Source of the DNA: Allobosea lupini
GTDB taxonomy: Bacteria > Pseudomonadota > Alphaproteobacteria > Rhizobiales > Beijerinckiaceae
DNA: 64,000 nucleotides
Reading direction: 5' to 3'
NCBI RefSeq assembly: GCF_900109525.1
Contig: NZ_FOAN01000010.1
Coordinates: 124,001-188,000, forward strand
Shown here piece by piece: positions 1 to 8,878 of the stretch (position 1 is its first letter; each line of letters begins with the position of its first letter). Below the pieces are notes generated by a model. That model was not told the origin of the DNA. It saw only the letters and a list, made by a program, of their open reading frames with translations, and ran no database searches. A program made the position numbers and the translations under genes.

Positions 1-98
1 CGCTGGCAGCGGTGACCGGCCGCATGGTCGCCGAGATGGTGAGCGGCCAGAAGGTCTTCGTCGATCCCACGCCGTTCGCGCCGGCGCGGTTCGGCTGA
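1..98 (+). CDS. C-terminal end of a FAD-dependent oxidoreductase (partial)
   Basis: The reading frame is open from the window edge to a TGA at 96-98 and encodes about 31 residues ending in ...PTPFAPARFG. A tail with the pattern TGRMVAEMVSG followed by DPTPFxPxRF is typical of the last helix and C-terminus of DAO-family FAD oxidoreductases (D-amino-acid dehydrogenase or glycine oxidase type). The rest of the gene lies upstream of the window. It converges on the BASS transporter gene with a 3-base gap. The family call rests on this short tail only. Confidence 0.55.
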   Translation, partial: LAAVTGRMVAEMVSGQKVFVDPTPFAPARFG

Positions 99-101
99 AT
101 C

Positions 102-974
102 TCAGGCGGGGCGCAGCGCCGCGTTCCGCCGCACCAGCCAGACGGCGAAGGCCGAGGCGGTCACGTACATGATCAGGCTGTAGATGCCGGGCACCACGGC
201 TGCGGCCGGATTGCGCAGCACGTTGAGGGCGATGAAGATCGCCAGCGCAGCATTGTGGATGCCGATCTCCATGGCGATCGCCACCGCCTGGCCCTTGGGC
301 AGGCGCAGCGCCAGCGGGGCGAGGTAGCCGGTGAGCATGCTGACCAAGTTGAAGGCGAGGCAGGCGCCGCCGACCGCGATCAGGCTCGGCAGCAGTGCCT
401 TGCGCTCGATATAGATCGCACCGGCGATCAGGATGGCGAGGACCAGGATCGAGAAGATCTTGATAGGTTTCTCGGCGCGAATGGCGAAGCGTTCGGCGCG
501 CGCCCGCAGCAGCATACCGAGCGCGACCGGGATCAGGATGATCGCGCCGACCTCGATCACCTTGCGATGCGGCGGCGGCACGTACTGGCCATTGCCGAGG
601 AAATAGCTCAGCGAGAGATCGAGCACGATCGGCAGCGTCAGCAGGCAGAGCAGGCTGTTGACCGCCGTCAGCGTGATGTTGAGAGCGACGTCGCCGCGGG
701 CGAGGTGGCTGTAGATGTTGGCCGTCGCGCCGCCCGGCGCGGCCGCGAGCAGCATCAGGCCGACGGCATGATCGGGCGACAGCTTGAGGCCGATCGCGAT
801 CGCGAAGGCGGCGAGGGGCAGCAGCAGGACCTGAAGGAAGAGACCGAAGCCGACCGCCAGCGGATAGCGTGCAACACGGCGGAAGTCCCCGATCGTCAGG
901 CTCAAGCCCAGTCCGAGCATGACGATGCCAATGGCGAGCGGCAACAGCAGATCGGTCACGATCGAACCCTGCAT
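102..974 (-). CDS. Bile acid:sodium symporter (BASS) family transporter
   Basis: The 290-residue protein is almost entirely hydrophobic, with about eight to ten predicted membrane segments. It opens with a typical BASS first helix (LLPLAIGIVMLGLGLSL) and carries the conserved glycine/asparagine-rich segment AAPGGATANIYSHLARGDVALNIT at about residues 77-100. The family transports organic anions with sodium in the inner membrane. The substrate cannot be read from sequence; in bacteria, members carry bile acids, pantothenate or 2-keto acids. The ATG at 974 is the most natural start and precedes the first membrane helix by only a few residues. It is probably transcribed alone; the next minus-strand gene upstream ends about 120 bases away. 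Confidence 0.85.
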   Translation of the reverse strand: MQGSIVTDLLLPLAIGIVMLGLGLSLTIGDFRRVARYPLAVGFGLFLQVLLLPLAAFAIAIGLKLSPDHAVGLMLLAAAPGGATANIYSHLARGDVALNITLTAVNSLLCLLTLPIVLDLSLSYFLGNGQYVPPPHRKVIEVGAIILIPVALGMLLRARAERFAIRAEKPIKIFSILVLAILIAGAIYIERKALLPSLIAVGGACLAFNLVSMLTGYLAPLALRLPKGQAVAIAMEIGIHNAALAIFIALNVLRNPAAAVVPGIYSLIMYVTASAFAVWLVRRNAALRPA

Positions 975-1096
975 TGCGCGCTTCCCCTTGTCGGCCTTTT
1001 CTATGCCGTTGCGTCAGGCTAGTTGAGGAATGGATCCTACGCCACTGACTGGGTTGGATCTTTTCGTAGCAAGGTTTCCGATTCTTTCGATGATGC

Positions 1097-1507
1097 TCAG
1101 AAAGACGCGCAGACCGGCTTGAGGATCACTCCGACCGATTGCTGGTGGAAGCGGTGCTTGTAGGCTTCGGCGATGGCGGCGAGCTTGTCACGATTCGCAG
1201 GTTCATCCGAGATCGCGATCTGGACGAGCTTGCTGGGCTCGCGGATCAATCGGCCACGCTCGCGGTCACGATATTGCCCGCTGGCGTCGAGAATGGTCAG
1301 TCCGTCAGGGAAGCGCGGCGTCAGCTCTTCATCGACGAAGCGGCGGAAGGCCGCTTCGCTGATGCCGATACGGTCGCCGATCTTGCGGCCGAAGAGCAGC
1401 TCGGCTGAGAGCATTGCCTGTTGGCCGGACAGGCAGGAATGGGGCGCAAGGCCGGCGCAGCCGGCGAGGGTGCTTGCAATCAGAAGCGCAAAGCTGAGTC
1501 GGATCAT
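1097..1507 (-). CDS. DUF3574 domain-containing lipoprotein
   Basis: This 136-residue protein begins with a lipoprotein signal peptide whose lipobox is L14-A15-G16-C17, so it should be lipidated and anchored in the envelope. The remainder (about residues 38-132) matches the pattern of DUF3574: a LLFGRKIGD-like start, a strand around ...FPDGLTILDASGQYRD..., and a late ...AYKHRFHQQSV segment. The function of the family is unknown. The ATG at 1507 places the signal peptide correctly. Nothing around it suggests an operon partner. Confidence 0.75.
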   Translation of the reverse strand: MIRLSFALLIASTLAGCAGLAPHSCLSGQQAMLSAELLFGRKIGDRIGISEAAFRRFVDEELTPRFPDGLTILDASGQYRDRERGRLIREPSKLVQIAISDEPANRDKLAAIAEAYKHRFHQQSVGVILKPVCASF

Positions 1508-1572
1508 GGCCTTGCCCCTGTCGGCTGAGAGATCGATTCAGTCAGCCGAGCTATGCGCCGGGCATTGCCGCC

Positions 1573-2805
1573 TCAGAAGCGCTGTGGGCTGAAATGGCCG
1601 ACGTCGATCGCCGGCGAACGGCCGGCGATCAGCGCGGCGACGAGATCGGCCGTCGCGGTCGACTGGGTCATGCCGTAATGGCCATGGCCGAAGGCGTAGA
1701 CGACATTGGGGTTGCGGCTTGCCTTGCCGATCACCGGCAAGGAATCCGGCAGCGAGGGGCGGAAGCCCATCCAGACCCTGCCGCTGTCGAAAGCCGGCAG
1801 GCCGTCCACCAGCCTCGTTGCCTTGTCGTAGAGCGCCCTTGTGCGGGCATGGTTGGGCGGCGCCTTGAGACCGCCGAACTCGACCGCACCGCCGATGCGC
1901 AAGCCGCTTTCCAGCGGGGTCATGACGAAGCCGTCATCCTTGAAGCCGATCGGGCGGCTGGTCAGGCCGGTCACGCCCGGGAAGCTGACATTGTAGCCGC
2001 GCTCGGTGTCGAGGGGGATGGTATCGCCCATTGCCGCTGCTAACGGCTTCGACCAGGCGCCGGCCGCGACGACGACGCGATCGACGACGCGCTGCCAGCC
2101 ATCGGGGCCGACCAAGGCAGGGCGCTCGCCCAGCGAGATGTTGGTGACCTTCGCCTTCTCGAAGCTGGCGCCGCGCGCGAGCGCCGTCTCGAACAGGGCC
2201 ATGGTGAGGGCGAGCGGGTCGCTGATATGGGCGCAATCGGGATGGAAGGCGGCGCCCGCGAAGCGATCCCTGAGCGCCGGCTCGAGCTGGCGCAGCTCCT
2301 GCGGGGGCAGCATGTCGACGGCGATGCCGGCGGCGCGCTGGCGCCGGGCGAGCGCTTCGAGGCCGGCGGTGTCGCCCGGATTGCTGTAGGTGTAGAGCGC
2401 GCCGCGGCGATGGATATGGTTGCTGATGCCGGCCTTTTCGGCACGCGCCAGCCAGGCCGGCAGCGCCAATTGCTGGATCGCGATCATGCCGGCGATCGAG
2501 CGCTCATAGGCGGCCGGGCGGGCCGCGAGCAGGAAACGCGCCAGCCAGGGCAGCAATTGCGGGAGATAGCCGAGGCGGATCGCCAGCGGCCCGAGAGGAT
2601 CGAGCAGGAAGCCCGGCACCTTGCGCAGCATGTTCGGGCTGGCGATCGGCAGCACGTCGGTATGCGCGATGATGCCGGCATTGCCGCGCGAGGGACCGAA
2701 GGCCGGTCCCTCCTTGTCGAGGATCAGGACCTCGTGGCCCTCGTCGAGCAGGGCGTGGGCGGTCGCCGTGCCGACGATACCGGCGCCGATGATCGCGATC
2801 TTCAT
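1573..2805 (-). CDS. FAD-dependent D-amino-acid dehydrogenase-like oxidoreductase
   Basis: The 410-residue protein starts with a dinucleotide-binding motif GAGIVG (residues 7-12) followed by the acidic end of strand beta-2 (LILDKE), the hallmark of the DAO/DadA fold. A second FAD-contacting region (VVVAAGAWSKPL, about 246-257) and the C-terminal GHGHYGMTQSTATADLVAALI segment complete the family signature. DadA-like enzymes oxidise D-amino acids or related secondary amines and pass electrons to the membrane. The substrate is not determinable. Its ATG overlaps the end of the upstream cupin gene by 4 bases, so the two are co-transcribed and probably translationally coupled. Confidence 0.85.
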   Translation of the reverse strand: MKIAIIGAGIVGTATAHALLDEGHEVLILDKEGPAFGPSRGNAGIIAHTDVLPIASPNMLRKVPGFLLDPLGPLAIRLGYLPQLLPWLARFLLAARPAAYERSIAGMIAIQQLALPAWLARAEKAGISNHIHRRGALYTYSNPGDTAGLEALARRQRAAGIAVDMLPPQELRQLEPALRDRFAGAAFHPDCAHISDPLALTMALFETALARGASFEKAKVTNISLGERPALVGPDGWQRVVDRVVVAAGAWSKPLAAAMGDTIPLDTERGYNVSFPGVTGLTSRPIGFKDDGFVMTPLESGLRIGGAVEFGGLKAPPNHARTRALYDKATRLVDGLPAFDSGRVWMGFRPSLPDSLPVIGKASRNPNVVYAFGHGHYGMTQSTATADLVAALIAGRSPAIDVGHFSPQRF

Positions 2806-3128
2806 GGGGTGGGCAGCAGCTTGAGGGCGGCCGGCTGCTTCACCTCGATCTCGACGAAGGCGATCGGGTGGGGCGAGCCGTTCATCACGTCGTGCTGGAT
2901 GCCGGCCTCGCGCATATAGGCCTGGCCCTGTGCCAGCGGCACGTCTGTTTCCTTGGTGCCGTCGTGGATGCGCAAGGTCCCGGCGACCAGCATGATCACG
3001 AAATAGGGCCAGCCATGACTGTGCCAGCCAGTGACCGCGCCGGGTTCGAAGTCCCAGCGGGTGATCCGGACGGTGTCGTCGTCCTGCTGAAGCGTGGCGA
3101 CGGCGGGGATCGTGCAGGTGAACGCCAT
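2802..3128 (-). CDS. Small cupin-domain protein
   Basis: This 108-residue single cupin carries motif 1 as PGAVTGWHSHGWPYFVIMLVAG (metal-ligand His pair near residues 37 and 39) and a second motif with a conserved histidine in REAGIQHDV. Such small cupins bind a metal and act as isomerases, dioxygenases or metabolite sensors. The gene is first in a two-gene minus-strand operon with the DadA-like oxidoreductase and is transcribed divergently from the GntR regulator. The palindrome at 3200-3209 lies between the two starts, which suggests control by that regulator. The exact reaction is unknown. Confidence 0.75.
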   Translation of the reverse strand: MAFTCTIPAVATLQQDDDTVRITRWDFEPGAVTGWHSHGWPYFVIMLVAGTLRIHDGTKETDVPLAQGQAYMREAGIQHDVMNGSPHPIAFVEIEVKQPAALKLLPTP

Positions 3129-3199
3129 GTCGCCTCCATGCGCGGATTATTTACCGTCGATCGGCCGGCTTGCCCGCCTTGCGGTTCTGGTGAAAGTTC

Positions 3200-3209
3200 T
3201 GATATATCA
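3200..3209. promoter_or_regulatory. Putative GntR/FCD operator, perfect palindrome TGATATATCA
   Basis: A perfect 10-base palindrome sits in the 118-base divergent region between the cupin operon and the GntR-family gene, about 38 bases before the regulator's ATG. A nearly identical copy (TGATATATCT, 3950-3959) lies just after the regulator and upstream of the flavin reductase gene. Short AT-centred palindromes of this size are normal sites for FCD-type GntR proteins. Binding itself is inferred. Confidence 0.5.
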
Positions 3210-3246
3210 ATGCTGTCCGACGCGTCAAGCATCACGGGGGCTGCCC

Positions 3247-3933
3247 ATGACTGAGGATGCCCGCGTTGCCGGCGAGGATTCCGTCGGCGGCCGCGCCTCC
3301 GCCAGCCTGTCCGACCTGGCCTATCGCCGCCTCGAGGAAGCGATCGTGACGCTGTCGCTGCGGCCGGGCGCAGTGCTGACCGAGGCGCAGATGATCGATC
3401 TCGTTGGCGTCGGCCGCACGCCGGTCCGCGAGGCGTTGATCCGGCTGGCGCAGCAGGGGCTGGTCGAGATTTTGCCGCGCAAGGGCGTCGCCGTCACCGC
3501 CATCGACGCGATCGACGTGATGGCCGCGCTCGATGCCCGCGAAGTGCTGGAGCGCCTGATCGCGGCCGAGGCGGCCAGGCGCGCCGGCCCGTCCGAGCGC
3601 AGTGCCATCCTGGCCAAGGCCCGGGCGATGCGCGAGGCGGCGCAGGCCGACGACGTCAACGCCTATATGCGCCTCGACAAGGAGCTCGATACGCTGGTCG
3701 CGGCGGCGGCACGCAGCCCTTATGCCAGCCGGGCCGTCGAGCCGCTGCAGGCGCTGATCCGCCGAGCCTGGTATTTCTTCGACCGGCAGATCGATCTGGT
3801 GCCGGCCGCGCAGCATCATGTGATCCTTGCCCAGGCGGTGGTCGCAGGTGAGGCGGAGGCGGCCACCGAGGCGAGCGATGCGTTGATGGGACATCTGCGT
3901 GCCGGGCTGCTCGCCGCCCTGAGGCGCGAGTGA
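3247..3933 (+). CDS. GntR-family transcriptional regulator (FCD subfamily)
   Basis: The 228-residue protein has an N-terminal winged helix (about residues 20-85) with the signature LRPGAVLTEAQMIDLVGVGRTPVREAL, followed by an all-helical C-terminal domain of the FCD type (about 95-220) containing the DAREVLERL and LDKELDTLVAAAA segments. FCD domains usually bind a metal and a small organic acid effector. ATG 3247 is preferred over the longer open frame from 3094, because the extra residues would lie inside the divergent promoter and family members begin close to the winged helix. It likely represses the divergent cupin/oxidoreductase operon, itself and the downstream flavin reductase. Confidence 0.85.
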   Translation: MTEDARVAGEDSVGGRASASLSDLAYRRLEEAIVTLSLRPGAVLTEAQMIDLVGVGRTPVREALIRLAQQGLVEILPRKGVAVTAIDAIDVMAALDAREVLERLIAAEAARRAGPSERSAILAKARAMREAAQADDVNAYMRLDKELDTLVAAAARSPYASRAVEPLQALIRRAWYFFDRQIDLVPAAQHHVILAQAVVAGEAEAATEASDALMGHLRAGLLAALRRE

Positions 3934-3949
3934 GCGCGTTCCGCCAACG

Positions 3950-3959
3950 TGATATATCT
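3950..3959. promoter_or_regulatory. Second TGATATATC(T) operator-like site
   Basis: Nine of ten bases match the palindrome at 3200-3209. It lies 16 bases after the stop codon of the GntR gene and 104 bases before the flavin reductase ATG, in a short AT-richer promoter-like stretch. Two copies bracketing the regulator gene suggest one regulon, but binding is inferred. Confidence 0.45.
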
Positions 3960-4062
3960 TAACCTTCCTGCAGAATCGCCGGGAATGTCGACAATTGATG
4001 CAACTGGCCTTTTACACCTGCGCGCTTAGATAAAAGGCGGTAACCTCGCGCAGAGTTGGGCG

Positions 4063-4578
4063 ATGAACAGCATGGTCGATGCCGCCTTACGCGCCGCGCT
4101 CCCCGATGCGCAGGCCTTCCGCGAGGCGATGGCGCAGGTCCCGAGCGCTACTCATATCGTGACGACCCTCGGCGCTGCCGGCCGCTCGGGGCTGACGGCG
4201 ACTGCGTTCAGCTCGGTTTCGGTTGCGCCGCCGACCGTTCTGGTCTGCATCGAGGCCGCCAGCCGGACGCTGGCGGCGATCGAGGAGAGCGGCATCTTCT
4301 GCGTCAACACGCTGGCGGCGGCCGATCATGAGCTCGCCACGGTGTTCTCGGGCCGGCGCGGCCTGACAGGTGAAGAGCGCTTCGCTATGGGCGAATGGGG
4401 CGAGCTTTCGACCGGGGCGCCCGTGCTGGCGAGCGCGCTCGCCAGCTTCGATTGCCGGGTGGCGGCGGTTCACCGCGTCACCACCCACCGCATCCTGATC
4501 GGCCAGGTGGTCGCGCTCGGCGGCGGCGGCTCCGGCCCAGGCCTGGTCTACCGCCATCGCCGTTTCGGCGGCTTCTGA
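4063..4578 (+). CDS. Flavin reductase family protein (FMN-binding split barrel)
   Basis: The 171-residue protein has the flavin reductase split-barrel pattern: ATHIVTTLGAAGRSGLTATAFSSVSVAPP (residues 29-57), a nucleotide-contacting FCVNTLAAADHELATVFSG segment, and the C-terminal LVYRHRRFGGF tail typical of HpaC/StyB-like reductases. These use NAD(P)H to supply free reduced flavin to a partner monooxygenase. No monooxygenase is encoded next to it, so the partner must be elsewhere. ATG 4063 and ATG 4072 are both possible. The operator-like site upstream ties it to the GntR protein. Confidence 0.85.
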   Translation: MNSMVDAALRAALPDAQAFREAMAQVPSATHIVTTLGAAGRSGLTATAFSSVSVAPPTVLVCIEAASRTLAAIEESGIFCVNTLAAADHELATVFSGRRGLTGEERFAMGEWGELSTGAPVLASALASFDCRVAAVHRVTTHRILIGQVVALGGGGSGPGLVYRHRRFGGF

Positions 4579-4593
4579 GGCAGGCCTCTCGGC

Positions 4594-5964
4594 TCAGCCA
4601 TTGCCGCCCATGTATTCCCGTTCTTCCTCGTAGAGCACGAGGATCCGGTCGATGATCGCATCGGTCGCGCCGCGATAGGTGGTCGGGTCGAACAGGTCGT
4701 CGAGTTCCTCGCCGGTGAGCCTGCCTGCCAATGTCGGATGCTCGGCCAGGACATCCCTGAGATGGCGGCCGCTGGCGATGCAGTCGCGGCTGGCCTCCTC
4801 CAGCAGATGATGGGCCTCGCCGCGGCCGATCGTCTGCGCCAATGCAAGCGAGACGCGTTCGGCCATGACGAGGCCGTTGGTGAGGTCGAGATTGTACTGC
4901 ATCTGCTCCGGGAAGACCTGCAGCCCCTCGACCAGGGCGACCGCATGGTTCAGCGCTCCGCCCGCGACCAGAAAGAGCTCGCGCAAGGTCGGCCATTCGG
5001 CATGCCAGCCGCCCATAGCGCGCTCATGCTCCTGCGGCATCGCCGCGAGCATGGTCGCGACCAATCCTGGGGCGCGCTTGGCCGCGGTCAGGATCAGCGT
5101 GCACAGGACCGGATTGCGCTTGTGCGGCATGGCGGAGGAGCCGCCTTTGCCCGGCGCCTCCGGCTCGGCCAGCTCGCCGATCTCGGTCTGCGCCATCAGG
5201 GCGATGTCCCCGGCCATCTTGCCGAGATGGCCCAGCAGCAGGCCGAGCTCGGTCGCGATCCGGGCCGGGCGCCGGCGCTGGGTGTGCCAGGGCACGCGCA
5301 CGGCGCCGATCGAGGGCATGATGCGGGCGAAGGCTTCCGAGACCGCATCGGCCTTGTCGCCGAGCGAGGCGAGGCTGCCGGCGGCGCCGCCGAACTGATG
5401 CGCCGACTCCCCCCAGATCATGAAGTCGTCATGGAAGGAGACGATCGGGTCCAGCCAGTTGGCCGCCTTGAGCCCGAATGAGATCGGGACCGCATGCTGG
5501 AGGAAGGTGCGGCCGATCATCGGCGTGCGGCGATGATCGCGAGCGAGGGCGGCAAGGGCATGGGCGAGGCGGGCGGAGCGGGCGAGGATCAGCTCCTGCG
5601 CCGCCCGGTACTGCTGGGCCTGGCCGGAATCGATCACGTCCTGGCTGGTCGCGCCGTAATGCACCCATTTCGCCGCGTCGGCATGGGCAGCGGCGACGCG
5701 GGCCGTCAGTGCCTTGACCAGTGGGATCGCCGGATTGCCGGCGAGCGTGGCGGCCTTGCCGATCGCGGCGATGTCGTAGAGTTCGGCCTTGCACTGCGGA
5801 GCGATCGCCTCGGCTGCGGCGGGCGGAATGACCCCGACCTCCGCTTCGGCCCGGGCGAGGGCAGCCTCGAAATCGAGCATGCCCTGCAGCGCGGCGCGAT
5901 CGTCGAGGACGGCTGCCATCTCGCGGTCGGCGAAGAGCTCGCCATAGAGGCCGGCCTCAGCCAT
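4594..5964 (-). CDS. Fumarase/aspartase-superfamily lyase, 3-carboxymuconate cycloisomerase or adenylosuccinate-lyase like
   Basis: The 456-residue length and the superfamily signature GSSAMPHKRNPV (about residues 276-287) identify a fumarase/aspartase-fold enzyme. The other conserved stretches are also present: VHYGATSQDVIDSG with the TSQD motif near 107, and RTFLQHAVPISFGLK with the catalytic-region His near 156. These features, including the Q-H-A-V-P segment, are typical of PcaB (3-carboxy-cis,cis-muconate cycloisomerase) and its close relatives in aromatic catabolism, but the superfamily shares them too widely to fix the substrate. No other protocatechuate genes are adjacent. The gene converges on the flavin reductase gene (15-base gap). 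Confidence 0.75.
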   Translation of the reverse strand: MAEAGLYGELFADREMAAVLDDRAALQGMLDFEAALARAEAEVGVIPPAAAEAIAPQCKAELYDIAAIGKAATLAGNPAIPLVKALTARVAAAHADAAKWVHYGATSQDVIDSGQAQQYRAAQELILARSARLAHALAALARDHRRTPMIGRTFLQHAVPISFGLKAANWLDPIVSFHDDFMIWGESAHQFGGAAGSLASLGDKADAVSEAFARIMPSIGAVRVPWHTQRRRPARIATELGLLLGHLGKMAGDIALMAQTEIGELAEPEAPGKGGSSAMPHKRNPVLCTLILTAAKRAPGLVATMLAAMPQEHERAMGGWHAEWPTLRELFLVAGGALNHAVALVEGLQVFPEQMQYNLDLTNGLVMAERVSLALAQTIGRGEAHHLLEEASRDCIASGRHLRDVLAEHPTLAGRLTGEELDDLFDPTTYRGATDAIIDRILVLYEEEREYMGGNG

Positions 5965-6131
5965 GTCGGCGCGCGCCCTGGTGCGGAGCGGTCATTGCAA
6001 CCCACATCCCAGCTTCGTCCTCTTGTGCGCGCCGGTCATTTCCGGCCATGGATTAAGGGAACTTGGATAGACCCGAGGCGGGGCCGGCTGCAACCTGCCG
6101 GCCATCCTGGGAACGGTGAGGAGCTCAGCCC

Positions 6132-6584
6132 ATGGCGATGACGATGAACGGCGAGGCGACGCTGCCCGCGGCCAAGCAGGTGGTCTGGGAAAAGCTCAAC
6201 GACGCCGAGGTGCTGAAGGCCTGCATCCCTGGCTGCGAACAGCTCAACAAGGATGACGACACGCATTTCTCGGCGGTGGTGAAGGTCAAGCTCGGCCCGG
6301 TGAAGGCGACCTTCAAGGGCAAGGTCGAATTGCAGGACCTCGACCCGCCGAACGGCTATCGCATCGTCGGCGAAGGCGAGGGCGGCATCGCCGGCTTCGC
6401 CAAGGGCGGCGCCAAGGTCATGCTCGAGGATGCCGAAGGCGGGCAGACCCTGCTGCGCTATGAGGTCGATGCGCAGGTCGGCGGCAAGCTGATGCAGCTC
6501 GGCTCGCGCCTGATCGATTCGGTCTCGAAGAAGCTGGCAGACGAGTTCTTCGCCAATTTCGCCAAGGCGGTCAGCGAGGGCTGA
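6132..6584 (+). CDS. coxG: CoxG-like SRPBCC protein (carbon monoxide dehydrogenase subunit G family)
   Basis: The 150-residue single-domain protein starts MNGEATLPAAKQVVWEKLNDAEVLKACIPGCE (from residue 5), which is the CoxG/SRPBCC START-like pattern, and continues with VKVKLGPVKATFKGKVEL and the late GGKLMQLGSRLIDSVSKKLADEFF helix. CoxG proteins accompany molybdenum hydroxylases; in Oligotropha CoxG helps attach the enzyme to the membrane, and in mycobacteria a homologue binds quinone for electron delivery. Here it lies about 1.7 kb from the Cox subunit genes, separated by a chemoreceptor gene on the other strand, with which it converges (3-base gap). Confidence 0.85.
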   Translation: MAMTMNGEATLPAAKQVVWEKLNDAEVLKACIPGCEQLNKDDDTHFSAVVKVKLGPVKATFKGKVELQDLDPPNGYRIVGEGEGGIAGFAKGGAKVMLEDAEGGQTLLRYEVDAQVGGKLMQLGSRLIDSVSKKLADEFFANFAKAVSEG

Positions 6585-6587
6585 CGA

Positions 6588-7979
6588 TCACGAGGCCCGC
6601 CGGAGCGCTGCCAGCGCCTCGCTGACCGTCGCCTCGGCCGCGCCGACCTGGAGGGCGATGTCGGCCGCGGCGGCATTGGCGCGTTCCAGCGCCTTCTCGG
6701 TCGTGCCGAGGCTGTCGTTGACGCGGGTCGCGCTGCCGATCGCCTCGTCCGAGCCGTGCGCGACCTCGGCGGCGTGCCGGGCGATGCCGCCGGTGACGCT
6801 GCTCTGCTGGGCGACCGCGTCCGAGATCGCCTCCGAATCCGACTTGATCTCGCCGATGGTCGCGCCGATCGAGGCGGCACGGACGCCGCAGGCTTCGGCG
6901 CTGGCCGAGAGTTCGGCGATCTGGGCGGCGATCTCCTGCGTCGCCGAGGCGGTCTGCGTCGCCAGCGACTTCACCTCGGCCGCCACCACGGCGAAGCCCC
7001 GGCCGGATTCGCCGGCGCGGGCCGCCTCGATGGTGGCGTTGAGGGCGAGGAGATTGGTCTGCGCGGCGATGTCGGCGATCATGCCGACAACGGTGCCGAT
7101 GCTGCTGGTGACGTGGCGCAGCCGGGCGATCGCCTCGTCCATCGCCTCGGCATCGGCGACGGCGCGGTTGGCGATCTCGAGGCTCTGGCGGGCGCGCTGG
7201 CCGATCTCCGCGATGTTCGCCGACATTTCCTCGGTCGCGGCCGCGGTCTGCATCGCCTTCTCGCGGACAAGCAGCGATGTCTGGGTGACCGAACCGACCT
7301 GATCCTTGATGAAGCTGCTGGCCGCCGAGGTCTCGCCGGCGGTTTCGACAAAGAGATCGACCGCCTTGCTGATCGCGCCGTCGAGCTGGCCGATCCGCGA
7401 GGTCAGCGTCGCGGCGACCTCGTCGAGCGCGACGCCGCGGCGGCGGGCCTCCGCCGCCTCGAATTCGCGGTCGAGCGACATGGCGGTGTTGACGTCGTAG
7501 GTCAGCACCCGCTCGATGATGAAGAGGTCGTGCGGGATGTCGCGCCGCGAGAAGACGAGGCGCGTGCGGCTCTCCTGCAGGAAGATCCGGAACAGGGTGA
7601 AGGCAATGGAGGCGCGGGCACGGGCGCCGACCTGGCCGTGCCGCTCGAGAATGGTGAGCCGCTCGAGCGAATCGCAATAGCGCTGGTCGAAATCGCCGTC
7701 GAAGAGCAGGCGGAAGTGGTCGGCTTCGGCGGCGTAGAGCTCGGTGGCGGCCGGCTCGACCGCGAGCTTCAGCATCGGATGGATGGCGAAGGCGCGCGCG
7801 AAATCCTGCTCGACGACCTCGGTGATGACCCGCTCGACAATGACGCGATAGCGGCGCAGGCGCTGCCGCTGGCGCTCGTCATAGCCGATCGCCTTGAGGC
7901 GACGCTGGACGTGTTCGAGGATCGAGGCCAACCGCGCCATCCGTGAGCGCGACGATCGGAGATCGTCATTCCAGTCCAC
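6588..7979 (-). CDS. Soluble globin-coupled methyl-accepting chemoreceptor
   Basis: The 463-residue protein has no membrane segment. Residues about 20-180 match the sensor globin of globin-coupled chemoreceptors, including ADHFRLLFDGDFDQRYCDSL with the presumed haem-proximal His and then ILERHGQVGARARASIAFTLF. Residues about 230-460 are a methyl-accepting signalling domain with the hairpin tip IAAQTNLLALNATIEAARAGESGRGFAVVA. The family senses O2 through haem and signals to CheA. No che genes are nearby. Its position between coxG and the divergent molybdenum hydroxylase operon suggests a link to oxidative or respiratory conditions (inference). The start is a GTG at 7979. Confidence 0.8.
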   Translation of the reverse strand: MDWNDDLRSSRSRMARLASILEHVQRRLKAIGYDERQRQRLRRYRVIVERVITEVVEQDFARAFAIHPMLKLAVEPAATELYAAEADHFRLLFDGDFDQRYCDSLERLTILERHGQVGARARASIAFTLFRIFLQESRTRLVFSRRDIPHDLFIIERVLTYDVNTAMSLDREFEAAEARRRGVALDEVAATLTSRIGQLDGAISKAVDLFVETAGETSAASSFIKDQVGSVTQTSLLVREKAMQTAAATEEMSANIAEIGQRARQSLEIANRAVADAEAMDEAIARLRHVTSSIGTVVGMIADIAAQTNLLALNATIEAARAGESGRGFAVVAAEVKSLATQTASATQEIAAQIAELSASAEACGVRAASIGATIGEIKSDSEAISDAVAQQSSVTGGIARHAAEVAHGSDEAIGSATRVNDSLGTTEKALERANAAAADIALQVGAAEATVSEALAALRRAS

Positions 7980-8179
7980 GAGGTTGCATGGGCGTGGTTA
8001 AGAATCGGCAAAGGGGATGACGCCGCGGTGGTGCATCGCGAAGCGGCTGTTCAGGTGTCCTTCGTCAAAACCATGCAAAAACATCGCCAAAACAGCAGGC
8101 TTCCGGAATGGCGGTGCGCTTGACCGCGGAAAATCCCGGGTCCACATTGGTTTTTGAAGTTGTTCCAAGGAAATTCTCC

Positions 8180-8200
8180 GCCGGCCCGTGACGGGCCGGC
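8180..8200. promoter_or_regulatory. Perfect 10-bp inverted repeat in the chemoreceptor/cox divergent region
   Basis: Arms GCCGGCCCGT and ACGGGCCGGC are perfectly complementary across a single G. The site is 68 bases before the Fe-S subunit ATG in a 288-base divergent intergenic region. No T-tract follows, so it is more like an operator or RNA hairpin in the 5' leader of the operon than a terminator. No other feature is seen in this gap apart from the GGAGGA ribosome-binding site at 8255-8260. Confidence 0.5.
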
Positions 8201-8267
8201 GCATGGATCGTGCGGTCTTCGAGATGTCGTGGGCCGTTCAGAAAACAGGCTTTCGGAGGAGTGCCCC

Positions 8268-8780
<513 letters not shown>

Positions 8781-8878
8781 GCGCCGTCTCGGGCCGCGCC
8801 GTGATGCGGGCCTTGCCGATGTGATCCAGCCATAGTCGCTTCAACGCCCAATAAGAGGCGTCACGCCAGGAGGAATCC

